DNA of 64,000 bases. It comes from Rhinolophus ferrumequinum. Its lineage: Eukaryota > Chordata > Mammalia > Chiroptera > Rhinolophidae. Each line of letters begins with the position of its first letter. Within the stretch, counting starts at the first letter, position 1. Positions 44,871 through 55,934 of the stretch are shown here, in pieces. Where the stretch lies: positions 1,619,001 through 1,683,000 of the forward strand of contig NW_022680356.1 of NCBI RefSeq assembly GCF_004115265.2, read 5' to 3'. Both the position numbers and the translations under genes were made by a program. Below the pieces are notes generated by a model. It worked only from the letters and a program-made list of their open reading frames with translations. It was not told where the DNA came from and made no database searches.

Positions 44871-47714
44871 AGAACTGCCTCTTATCTTTGATGTATTTCA
44901 GCATATGAAGCATAGTTACTTTAGTAACTCCTACCTCAGAGCCTCCATGAGTCTGTTTCCAGTGTCTGTTGTTTCTGTTGGTTTGGTTTTGTGAGATTTT
45001 TGATTGAGTCCCACACATTATATCCGACACCTGTAGAAATACTTGGAGCTGTAAAATGAAGTTATTTCCCCCCATGAGGGTCATGTTGACACCTGGCACG
45101 TGGCTTGGGATATAGCAGACCAGGATGGCTTTCCCCTACTTTGTGGGGCTGAGACAACTTGCAGTCCCTCAGAAGGCTGACCTGCTTCCACTTCATCTGT
45201 ATTCTGGGGGCCAAGCCTTCGGGGCTCCCAACCCCCAAACAAGAAAGGTTTGCAGGCACCCCTCCTCTTGGTTGGCCTAGTTTTTACATCCTTAGCCCCA
45301 GAAGCTGTTGACACCTCTGCTCAGCAGTTTGTATCTTCTGGGACCAGTGGGACCCTGGGAAGAATCGCCCCACAAGCCAGGCACACGTCTCTGGGTTCCT
45401 TCCCCCAGCCTTGGCCCTGTGATTCCTCACTGGCTTGTTTGCTCCCCAGGGCCCCCAAGCAGATATACTATTTTTTTGGAGCAGCTTTTGAGTTATCCTC
45501 ATTTGGGGACTGAGTCCAGTGGCCTAGTCCACAGTGATCAGAAGTAGTAGTCCTGAAAAATGAACTCAGTGTCCCCTGTGAAGTAGGAAAAGGCTGCCTG
45601 TCTTTGAACTTAGTGTCCAGAAACCTTGACACTGTCACTGCCTTTTCCAAGAAGCTTACTTTGGAGAGTATTACTGTAAGCTCTGGTTACCTGGGGAATG
45701 GCGGTGGCACTTGGCAGGTGACAGCAAGAAAGAAATAGCCACAGAAAAAAATATATGACATATTTCCTTGATTCTAAAATGCTGGGATCCTAAAATGTGG
45801 ATCCTACTTTATATGTGAAACAAAGTCCCTTGGTGGTCACGATCTCATCTGTTACCATGACATTAACCGAAGGGGTTGGGGACCGCCCTGTCGCACGTTG
45901 AGAAAACAAAGCTCTCAGAAGCCACATGGCCAGTTCAAGCTCTCACAAGTTGAAGTCCAGCCAGATTTTGGGTTCAGGGCGCCTGGTCCTGTGGCCCTGG
46001 AAGTCTGATACAGGTGTCCTTGCTGTCCCTGTGGCAGGACAGAGGACGGATCGGAAGCCCTGGGAATCCTGCCCAACGTCCAGCTCAGCCATCCCAGAGC
46101 AAAGGTCCCTTTAGGCCTGAGTGGCAGATTCTGCCAAAGAAAGGCCACATGGGCCAGGACGTCTGAGGTCCCACATGGGTCTGAGGTCTCAGGTGACTGA
46201 CCAGGGCAGTTCCGGCTGGCTCAGGTGTGCAAAGGGAGGGCCACATGGCTGCGAGTCTGCTCAGGCTACCTGAGGGGACAGAGCTAACATTTATGGAACT
46301 ATGAGTATAAACCAGAAAGTGCTAAGCAATTCACATAAATCCACTAAGAGGCTGGCACTGCTATTTACCTATTTACAGCTGAGAAAACTCAGGCACCGAA
46401 ACGATGGCAGGCTGAGTAGACACTTCCCCGAGGCATCATGGGATAATTGGGGCATTTCAGGCAACATGGAATTCTCCAGGTCAGCCTGAGGTCCTGCTCT
46501 GGTGGTCACGGAGAGGCCCTCCCTATATTCCACTCCCAGAGCCCTGTCTCCAGGCCCAAGTGCCCGGGGCCAGCCCAGTACACACACCCTGCTGCTGGAA
46601 TGAAGCCCCTTCCCCTTGGTCCCCAATCTCCTAACAGTGCCTGGACGTGACCCTCTGGGAGCACTTAGCTTTCATCCATCGTACAGACGTGGACTGAGCA
46701 CCGGGCAGCAGAAGGCTGGTGTGTGCGGAGACACGACCGCATCCAGCCCTGACCTCTACCACGAGCTGCAGAATTTAGAGGCCGGGACCCCCACCACACT
46801 GAGGGGACCCAGGAGTCATGTGTTGAGGTTAGAGCAGGGGATTTAGAGGAGGTGAGCTGAGCCTAAAGAGAGGGACGGGTGTCCTCTCTTCATTTCAAGC
46901 CAGAGGGAAGGAGGCTTTAAAGAGCCCCCAGAGAGCTTCACAGCGTGCATCCCTGAGGTGGGAGAAAGCCACTGGACTGAGGGCTCCCCCCATCTACAAA
47001 GTCTGCAGGGCGAGACGGGCTGGCTGCTTTGTGGCCCAGAGGAGGGCCTCAGGTGAGGGGCAGTCAGAGGGGCCCTCAGGCCCAGCCGGGGAGGCTGCCT
47101 GGAGGGCCAACAGACCTCCACGAGAGGGTGGAGCTGCCTGGGCTGTCAGGCTCCTGGCTCCCTTGAAGCCCATGTGAGAAACCCTAGCTGGGGGTTGGGG
47201 AGTGCCCAGCAATGGCCAGGCCCTGAGGACCCGTGGGGGTGCCCACAGGATGGAGGAACAGCTTTAAACCTCTGCCAACCCAGTGCACAGTTCCAGGGGC
47301 TGAAGGCCAGCTACACAGTAGCCCCTGTGACTGCAGGCCCCTGCCCCACCTGAGGTGGCCAGGACCTGGGCCCAGACTGTGCTGTGAAGTGGCAGAACCA
47401 TGGGTCTTTCTCCCAGGCAGCATTGCGGGTCTGCCAGGTTTCCACCCAGCCACGGGAGGGAGGGTGGGCAGCGGGAGAGATTTTGAGGGCCAGTAGAAGA
47501 CCCAGATAAGGCTGCATCTGGTGGCTTTGCAGTTCCGCAGCTGTGCTTTCTCACGGTGACACCGAGGGCTGCAGCATCAAGGGAGGGGTGATCTTCAGCA
47601 ACAGACATTTCTTGAGGTCCACATGCAGGGTGAGACCACCCTCCACCCAAAAGGGCTTTCCTCATAGGCAGGGGCTCTTGGTGGGCCGGGACCCAAACCC
47701 TGAGAGTACTGAGC
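44871..47714. other. Intergenic sequence between PROM2 and KCNIP3
   Basis: I see no supported exon. A MIR fragment lies at about 46285-46480 (antisense). The remainder looks unique and moderately GC-rich. Confidence 0.5.
46285..46480 (-). mobile_element. MIR fragment, antisense
   Basis: Contains gagctaacatttatggaact, agtgctaagcaattcacat and ttacagctgagaaaactcag, the reverse complement of the MIR core and 3' end. Confidence 0.7.
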
Positions 47715-47852
47715 ACCTCTCTCTCTCTCTCTCTCTCTCTTTCTCCCCCTCTATCTTTCTCTTTTTTCTTCCCTCTCTTCCTCCCTCTCTCCTTCCCTCC
47801 CTCCTTTCCTCTCTCTCTCTCTATCTCTTTCTCTCTCTCTCTCTTTCCCTTG
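47715..47852 (+). repeat. (CT)n pyrimidine-rich simple repeat
   Basis: About 135 bp of ctctct, ctttct and ctccctcc units on the plus strand. Confidence 0.93.
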
Positions 47853-48744
47853 ACCAGGGATAGGCAAAGCCATGGCCCAGGAGGAAGGTACAGGATGGTC
47901 CATGGAGCCAGGCTTGGGGTTCCCAAGGAGGAGGTTTGGCCATGGGCCTGGATGGAGGGGATTGCAATAGGCAGCAATGGAGGAAGTCCAAAGAGACCCC
48001 AGGACCTGTGGGCAGGGGTGCTGTGAGCCCCTCGCCAAGGTGGGGTGGGCTAGCTGAGATGGCTCCCACTCAAAGGCGGCATACTCAAACGTAACATAGG
48101 GCATCTCAGCCCGGCCCCAGGCTTGAATTGACCCCTTCCTTTTCCCATCTGACGTCCCCCATTCTCATCCCCACCCCGGTGTGAGGAGACCACAGCTGAA
48201 ACCCATCTGGCAGTGTCCAGGCGAGTCCTCCGGCAGCCTTCCTTCCTTTACCTACTTTGGGTCTGACATACTGCCAGGGACTCTTTGGAAAGTCCCAGAC
48301 CCTCTGGGGGAAAGCCTGCCCGTCCCACGTGCCCACAGCCCAGTTGGGCACTCTCAGGGGTGGCCTCCAGCTCCATTCCCACCTGCCCTGGGGAGGAAGG
48401 GGGTTGGGGGTGGGCAAGGGTCACAGCAGGGCACACGTGCCTCAAATTTGTGTTTTATGAGGGGCACTCCTTGGCAGCTGCAGTGGGAGGTTCTCAAGGC
48501 CCAAGGGCACGAGGGCCTGGGGGGACGCAGTTGTCCTGGGCCTGGCCTGTCACAGCTCAAGGCTCTTGAACTGGAAGGAAGCGTCTCTGGGTCATGGAAG
48601 TTCAGTGGGTGTGCCAAGTGGCGGGTGGGCGCCTGCAGAGCACAGCGCTGGTCTGAGGGTGGGACAGCGGGAGGCCAGGCCCATGGCCTGGTGGTAAGTT
48701 CCCAAGCTGGTGTGTGGAGCCTGGGAGGTGGGGCAAGATCTCAG

Positions 48745-48850
48745 CCATGCGAGCTTTGGAATGAAAGAAACCGGCTTTGTCACTTTCTAGCCTATGACCC
48801 TGGGCGCGTCCTTTAACTTGCTTTGGTGTCACTTTCATCACCGCACAGAG
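48745..48850 (+). mobile_element. MIR fragment
   Basis: Decayed MIR: gctttgtcactttctagcct, atgaccctgggcgcgtcctt and ttggtgtcactttcatcacc. Confidence 0.7.
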
Positions 48851-50012
48851 ACAATTTCCTCCCAAGGCAGTGCACTGTGAAAACTCAAGTGCTCAGTGAG
48901 TCCCTTGTGGGAGCGTGCTCAGAGCCAAAGGCCAGCGCGTGGATGGCCTCTGACGACAGCTGCAGCAGGGGCTTCCCGCACCTCCTCCCAGGGCCCAGAC
49001 AGCGGGGTGGCCTCCCGCTTCAGTGGGTCAATGGCTCCAGGCCACTCTCCTCCCCTGTGGATCTGAGAGTTAGAGCTCACTGGCTGGCTAAAAAAAAAAA
49101 GAAGGGCGTGCCAGCGCCTGGTGCCCGCTGCAGAGGAGGGTGTCGCAGGCTCTGTTTCCATGGGAACCACTGGAACAGGCTGTCACTGGGTGCAGAAAAG
49201 GGAAACTTGGCAGAGGTTTTGGGCACCTGGCTCCTGGGTGGTTTCCCTGGGGTCTGAGCGAATTCCCAGGAGTCTGCCCCCCTCCCAAGGAAACTCAGGG
49301 GCCCTCACCCTTTTCCTCCACCCGCTAAGAGACATGGCGAGGTCCCTCTGCCACCCCCATGGGGTCCCAAACTGGGACATAGGCAAGGACAGATGACAGG
49401 CTACCTGGGAGGGCCCCCACATCGTGAGACCCCATGTCGGGTAAAAAGGAGGTAATTAAGGGGGGAGACAGGTCAAAGATGGAAGGGCCCCTATGTGTGA
49501 CCCATGTGCTGTGGCCCTGGTAGCTGTCACCATCTCTGCATGGGTGAACCCCTGTTTGTGAGGCCATTGAGGACCAGAATGATGTCCCCACAGGGAGGAT
49601 GCCTTGGAAGCCAGGAGCAGCTGAGGTGGCACCAGGGTCTTGACTGCAGGCCCCTCCTCAGGGTGTCCGTGAAAAGGGCCCGCAGGACTGGCCAGGGGGC
49701 AGCAGGGAGAGGAAGGCTGCCCCTTCCTGTCCCCAACCCCTATTGGGGCAGAAACTCACATCAGAGCTCCCTTCCCCCAAGCCCCGGTTTTCTGGACACC
49801 CCCCCCATGCACCCTCCCCTCCCCATAACCAAGGGGTGGGGGGAGGGGGTGTGTGTGTTAGAAAAAGAGACAGAGCGGAGGTGGCACAGGGAGAGACACT
49901 CGTGACAGGCAGAGAGGACGCCCAGAGAGCCAAACAGGTGGGACTTCAGTACTTCTTTGACAGGCTGAGAGGGCAGGATTAGGAACCAATAATACAGAGA
50001 GTGGGACAGTGG

Positions 50013-50215
50013 CTGGGAGAGGGAGAGAGAGAAGGGGAAAGAGAGGGAGAGAGAGAGAGACAGAGAGAGAGGGGGAGAGAAGAAGGAGAGAGAGAAAAAG
50101 AGAGGGAGGGAGGGAGGGAGAGACAGACAGAGACAGAGAGGGAGAGAGAGGAGAGGAGAAGAGAGGACAGCAGGAGGGAGGGGAGGCAGAGCAGAAGGGG
50201 TGGAGCAGGTAGAGA
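50013..50215 (+). repeat. (GA)n/(GGGA)n purine-rich simple repeat
   Basis: About 200 bp of gagaga, ggagaga and gaggga units, nearly pure purine on the plus strand. It ends about 55 bp upstream of the predicted KCNIP3 ATG, so it lies in the promoter or 5' UTR. A looser purine-rich lead-in begins near 49855. Confidence 0.92.
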
Positions 50216-50218
50216 CAG

Positions 50219-50252
50219 GCAGGGGGGCGGGTGGGCAGGGGGCGGGCGAGGA
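50219..50252 (+). promoter_or_regulatory. KCNIP3: GC-box cluster upstream of KCNIP3 exon
   Basis: The sequence caggggggcgggtgggcag followed by ggggcgggcgagg contains two GGGCGGG-type Sp1 boxes 20-50 bp before the predicted ATG. This fits a TATA-less promoter or the 5' UTR of the exon that follows. Confidence 0.5.
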
Positions 50253-50271
50253 GCCTCCAGTCCAAGCAAAC

Positions 50272-50374
50272 ATGAGGCAGCTGCCAGCTCTGCCCGACAG
50301 TCCTGATCTCTTTGGCGGCGAGGAGGGGAGCCTGGCAACAGTTTCCTTCAGCGCCCAGGATGCTTCGGGCCAAG
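50272..50374 (+). CDS. KCNIP3: Probable first coding exon of KCNIP3 (alternative N-terminus)
   Basis: The frame MRQLPALPDSPDLFGGEEGS, LATVSFSAQDASGQ plus one base (G) ends at a donor gtaggc. KCNIP proteins are calcium-binding subunits of Kv4 channels (KChIP3/calsenilin/DREAM also binds presenilin and DNA). They use alternative first exons joined in phase 1 to a shared EF-hand core, and this exon ends in that phase with G. Its place 6-8 kb past PROM2 on the same strand matches human synteny. A KChIP N-terminus starting MRQLPA with a TV-FS-DA-QG pattern is what I remember for an isoform of this family, but I could not check it. The EF-hand exons are outside the window. If wrong, this could be the 5' part of another transcript. 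Confidence 0.55.
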
Positions 50375-53319
50375 GTAGGCGCCAACAGGGCAGGAGGCTC
50401 GAGGGGTGGGGGCTGGGGCTTCTGGGGTTGCCCTGGACCAGGGAGCCTTGTGCCCATTCCTTGCTGTCCCCTATAGGGTCGCTTTGAGGAAAGTAAGTAT
50501 TGGGGTATCCTGGCTGAGAGGCTAGGCTCCTGGGGCCCCCTTTGGATGGGAGAGGCTTTAGGGATTTGTAGGATAGAAGCTGGACAGGGGAGGGGCTTGG
50601 GTCAACCACACAGCTGGTCCTGCTCAGTTAGGTCTCTGGGGGCAGCTGCCCTGAGCCGGGCCCTAGGGCTTCAGAGCCAGGGGCAGGCTGTGTGCTGGGA
50701 GGGGGTGTCTTATGCTCCACGAATACACCTCTTAATTATTCAAGTAATTAATGAATGCCTACTTCCTAAAGGGCCCTGAGACGTAACAAGTACACTAATA
50801 GTTCCCACTCTGGGGGTTGTTGGGAGGTTGGAGAGAGAATCAAGGGAAATGCCTGGGGTACAGTTCAAGAAACAGTGGTGGGGTGTTGGAAGGAGGAAGA
50901 GTAATTAAATGAAGAAGAATGAAGGAATGAAACATAAGCTGACCCCCAGAATTCGGCTGACACTCAGAAAATGGGTCCTGAGGGTATGCAGCTCCTCTCA
51001 TGTTTGGGACAGTCTTGCTCTGTAAGGAAGAAGCACGGACACTAGGTCTTGCTGCTCGCAGCAGAACACCCCAAGTAACAGCAGTCTGAACAAGGCTGGT
51101 TGCCTTTTCTGCTTTCTCTGTCGTGTAGAAGTCCAGAGGGAGGCAATAGAAGGCTGGCACGGAGGCCCCGGGGTCAGCAGGGCCCCGGGCTCCATCTGTG
51201 TCCCTGCTTGCATTCTTGAGTTTACCTTAAGGTCCAACATGGCTGCAGGAGCTCCAGCTAGCATACGTAGGCAGCAGGAAGGAGAAAGAAGGAAGGGCAA
51301 AACGATCCAAATACAACCAGGGTCTTGTGAGTAAAGAATGGATGCCGAGCTGGCGTCTCATGGTCTTCGCACATCCCCACACCCCCCTATCCCCAAGAGA
51401 TGGATTCCTGTGTTTCTTTCACCCGTGAGGACAAGCAGCCAACAGTGGGCTTGTGGCTGCCTTCAGGCCACACTGCCCAGGGCCCAGGTGCCCCATCTCC
51501 CAGAGGTGCCCAGAAGTGGTGACATGAAACTCTTTGAGCGTGGCAATGGGTACGTTGAAAAGGTGCTTTCGCTACTGTCACCTCAAGTTTCCCCAGGCAG
51601 GGGACAGCCCCCTTCTCTTGCATTTTCTCTGCTGGCCCAAACTGCCCAGAGCTCACCCTGGGAGATTGGCCACCCCTGCCCCTGCTAGATGGGTAGAGCG
51701 AGTGGCTAGAGTCCTGTGGGTACACCTGGCTTTCCCTTGGCCACTGTGGTCCCTCAGTGCCGTCCGCAGACCCGCACAACAGGCTCTCTGGGCCTTACAC
51801 CTGCCACTGGACTTCCTGTGGCTGGCCTGGGCAGAGACTGGAGCGGGTCCCATACCTGCTGGCACTGGGCCAAGCAGGGACAGTGGTCCTTGGGGAAGCA
51901 GCCCCTGGGTGGCTCAGCAAGGTCAGCCAGGGCACTGGCTGTGAAAAATCACCTTCCTTGCTAATGAAGCAGGGGCTGCAAGTGAGGGCACAGGCTGGGC
52001 TTTGGCTGGACTCAGCTGCCCTCAGCTTCCTGTCATTGTCACAGTCAGCAGCTGCACCCTGGGTTTCCAGTCCTCGGCCTCCTGCATGCACCCCCAGTCA
52101 TTCGGGGGTCCTCACAGCAGCCCAGGAGGGCATGCACAGCCACTGCCCTCTGCAGATACCACAGCTCAGAGGAGGGAGTGGCCCACCTAGCACAGCACCG
52201 GCCTTGAACTTCATGAGTGGAGTGAGCGTTACCGCGGGCTCTGCTGGAGTGGGCACGCCTGCCGTCCTGGGCTCCAGAGAGAGACGTCCTCATGGCCCAG
52301 CACGTGTGCCACGAATCTCTTCCTGCCTGGCTGCCAGCCTTCCTGTGGGAAACTTGCGGGAGGTGGGTCCTAATTGTCTCCCCAATTTCCAAATCAAAGC
52401 CCCGGGTTGCAGTGGGACAAAACCGTCCTCCAGGTGGAGTCTGGGAGAAGGTCATGGCTGGTCTTGTACCTGCATCGTCTCCCTGGACCCACGTACCACC
52501 CCCAAAATAGCTGTTGGCATTGTACCCACTTCACAGACCAGGAGCCTGAGGCCTGCCCTAGATGACAATCTACACAGTGTTGTAGCTGGGATGTGGACCC
52601 GGCTCTGTCTTACAGCAAAGCTCACTTCCCCAGGGCCGGAGGGGTGGTTCCTGGGATAAGACTACAGTGGGGAGGAGTGTCTGGGGCCAGGCAGCTGAGG
52701 AGCGGCCCCTTCCCAGCTGGGGGGCTGGCTCCAGGTGCTTGTGGCCCTCGCACCCTCTGAACCTGTAGTGAGTGCACACAAGCCAGACCCCACCCTGCCA
52801 TGTCCCCTGGGTCATCCATGCCACCTTGAGCCCCTTTCTGGGCTGCGGGTCCAGAGCTGTAAAGGAAAGGACCCCAGGATTTTTGAATTCAGGATCCCTT
52901 TTCTTATCAAACCTTCCGCAAGAGGTGGGGGCTGCTTTGCCGACTCCATCTGGCTTGGGACCATCTACTGTTCCTGCCCCACCCCAAGGCACCCCTGGTG
53001 AGGCCCAGGACAGCTGCAGAGCCCTGAATGCAGTCTCTGTTGGGGACAAGGGCAGCCTTGGTTTCCTAGGCGAGGAAGGAGAGAGAACAGGGCTTGGCAG
53101 ATATTCTGCGCTGGTCCCAGACCCAGGGCAGGAAGGAGGGTGTAGTGTGAGTCACTGTGCTGTCCCTGCCCCCGCCAGCTCCTCATCCCCAGCTGACTGA
53201 TGTTCCCATCAACAGGTATATCTGTCAGCTGTGATCAGCCCACATCCTAGAACCACAGAGCAGCCATATGACAGGGACAGAACCCAGGGGCCCTGCAGAC
53301 GCCAGAGTGGGGGGTGGTG

Positions 53320-53354
53320 CTGAGCTGAGCTGAGCTGAGCTGAGCTGAGCTGAG
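53320..53354 (+). repeat. (CTGAG)7 pentanucleotide repeat
   Basis: Seven perfect tandem ctgag units (read in register as gagct, the unit of immunoglobulin switch regions) in otherwise unique DNA. Confidence 0.97.
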
Positions 53355-53814
53355 GCAGGACAGTGGAGAGGGGGCCGTCCCACCCCATCCCGCCCCCAGC
53401 TGTCCCAGCCCAGCCCTCAGACCTCCTGCCTCCCCAGCGTCACCCCCCTCCTCTACCTCCTGCACATGGACGCCTCCAGAGTAAGCAAGAGGCCCTCTCT
53501 CTAGATGGGCATTCTGGGCGGTGACCCCAGAGAGCCACTTGTAGCCCCAACTCTACCCCATTGACTGTGAGGTTGGGCAGGGCCCATCCCCTCCCTGGGC
53601 CTCAGATACTCTCATAGCCTCTGCCCAGCCCCCACGTAACCAGCGGGGGCTGGGGATGGAGTTCAGGCCACCGCCAACGTGCCACGACACAGATCCCCGC
53701 CCACATGTACCGCACGTGCCCCTGGCCTGTCATTGCCTTCAATAGGGCCTTGGTCAGGAGGGGAAGGTGGCCTGGGGAGGTGACGTGGCTGCACCTCGTG
53801 GGCCGTTAGCCTAC

Positions 53815-53960
53815 CTGGGCATCAGGAAACCGGCTTCAGTTCCAGCCCCTTCATGTGCTGCCTGTGTGTCCTCAGACAAGTTATGCAACTCCTCTGTCTC
53901 ATTTTTCTGAGGACATACCACCAACCTCCTAGACAAATGAGGTCCTGTGCCAAGCCCCTC
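53815..53960 (+). mobile_element. MIR fragment
   Basis: Decayed MIR core: ttcagttccagccccttcat, gtgctgcctgtgtgtcctca and gacaagttatgcaactcctc. Confidence 0.7.
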
Positions 53961-54239
53961 ACCATGGCCCCCGCACACCGAGAGAGGCCACACTGCTGTG
54001 TGGCAGTGTCCACGCTGCTGTTTTCTGATGACTGAGTGGAGCATGGGAAGGGCTGTGACAGGAGAATATTGTCAGTGAGCAGTTCGAATGCACCTGGGTT
54101 AGTGGGACGCCCTTACCACCTGGGCAGCAAGGGGAGGGGGCCTTGTGTCCTGGCCGAGGTGACAGCCATCAGAGGCAGGGCAGGGACAACCCAGTTCTCC
54201 CTTGTCCTGCTCCAGTGCTCCGAGAGGGGTGGCACCCAG

Positions 54240-54260
54240 GTGTGTGTGTGTGTGTGTGTA
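54240..54260 (+). repeat. (TG)n short repeat
   Basis: About 20 bp of alternating tg. Confidence 0.85.
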
Positions 54261-54849
54261 AGCTCATGCACGTGCCATGTGAGTGTCTGCAGGGACTCAT
54301 GAAAAACCCAGCTCCCCCCTCACCAGGCAAGCTGTCTGGCCCACACCTGCTGCTGTTTAGGGGTGGATGGAAAATCGAGGAGCCCAGAAGCCTCCTCATC
54401 CCAAATCCTTGGGGCCACATGACTGTGACGCCCACTGCCACTTCCTGCCATCTGTCCCAAGCGATGGAAATAGAACAGGTGACGAGTGGGTGCTCAGTGA
54501 GCCAGCCTGTACTGCAGGTCCCGTGCACGGGGGCCAGACAGCCCCCCTCTGAGCAGGCCTGGTCCCCAGCTGGCCCTGGCTCTGGCCCCCAGGCAGCCCT
54601 CTTGGGAGAGGGAGGCTGAGCCCCCTCCTTCCCAGAGACCAGGCCCAGCATTTCCTGTCTGGAGGGATAAGATCTCTGAGCTGAGCCTCACTTTCCGATG
54701 AACTAAGCAGTGCGGCTCCAGTGAGTCAGACAAAGCAGCTCGGGGCAGGCAGATGATGCGGAATCCCAGGTGTTTCTGAGCAGAGGGAACTGGACCTTCC
54801 TGCCAGATGTCGGGGGTGGGGATATGGGCATCAGAAAGGTGGAAAATCG

Positions 54850-55045
54850 AGATAATTACTCCTGCTGGGAGCTTTGCATATGTCACCTCAGTTAACCTTG
54901 CCCACAGGGCTGTAAGGGCACGTTGTCATCCCCATTTCAGAGATGGGGAAACTGAGGGTCAGAGTGGTCAAGTATTTTGTCCAGGGTGGCCCGGCCAGGG
55001 GGCGAGGGCCCAGAATTCAAGACCGTATCCGGCGGGCTCAGACCC
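54850..55045 (-). mobile_element. MIR SINE, antisense
   Basis: Reverse-complement MIR: gagctttgcatatgtcacct, catccccatttcagagatgg, ggaaactgagggtcagagtg and the gcccagaattcaagaccg head region. Confidence 0.82.
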
Positions 55046-55934
55046 CTTCCCACTGTACTCAGCGGCCGGAGTTAACGTTGACCTGCTGAAATCCACCCCC
55101 GCCCTGCTAAGTGAGTCTTCTGAACCAGTGTCCAGTGGGTGCTGTTCCTGCTGCTTCATGTCCATACACGTCTGTGAACATTTGGGAGACATTAGTCATG
55201 CTTTCCACCTAGGCATTTGCTCACATGACATGACCTCTGCGGAAGGGGCCCAGGACCCTCCATGGCCTCCAGCCGTGCACCCCACCCCAACAGGTGGCCG
55301 TGTGCCCATAAGTGGCCCCTGCCAGCCTGCTCTGGGCTACTCTCTGGGGATTCTCTAGAGCCTGTGGGGGGTGGAGAAACATGAGGTAAGATGTCTGCAT
55401 CCGGGTCTGTGCTTTGTCTAAAGTGATCTGGCCTCTCTGTGGCGTGGTGAAGACTCTCAGACAATGGTGGATGGTCTATACCATATTCTGGGGGAGCTGG
55501 AAGGCGTGAGGGATTTTGCTTCCTACATCTCTGTGGTGACAGGTTTCACAGTACTGAGGAGTCACCTCGACCCCTCCATCACTACCCACAGTGACAGCAG
55601 ATCCTAAATACCCTTCACACAAATCTCTCTGCCACTCATTCCACTATCTGGGCCTGGCTCAGACCCCTTTCCTTCCTGGACTTGAGCAGCCCCCCAAGCC
55701 AGCCTGCTGCCCCACTGTCCCTAAGCCCTCCTTCACACTCCACCACAGCATCTTTCTGAAAGAACTCTACCTGACTCCAGCTGGGATTTGGGTGGCACAG
55801 AAGAGCTGGGGACTGAGTGTGCTCTGCCAAGAGGAGGCTGCCCCAAACCATCCGACCGGCAAGTCTGAGAGCCTTCTAGCCGATAGAAATGTCATGGGAG
55901 CCACAGGGCCATTTTATTTGATTTTTCTTTTTTC

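Larger units (their letters stand above)
50375..55920 (+). other. KCNIP3: Start of probable KCNIP3 intron 1
   Basis: No further KCNIP exon was recognised, including the MQPAKEVTK-type N-terminus used by the main human isoform. The stretch is largely unique, with MIR fragments and a few simple repeats. First introns of KCNIP genes are very long, which agrees with the lack of coding exons up to 64 kb. Confidence 0.45.

Noticed and set aside
47715-50215. Possible CRISPR-like or satellite array from repeated CT and GA words
   Set aside because: The units are mono- to hexanucleotide microsatellites without spacers, in a mammalian genome.
50001-50306. Arg/Glu-rich frame through the GA repeat leading into the KCNIP3 exon
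   Set aside because: The repeat is better explained as promoter or 5' UTR; the in-frame ATG at 50272 starts the non-repetitive, isoform-like sequence.
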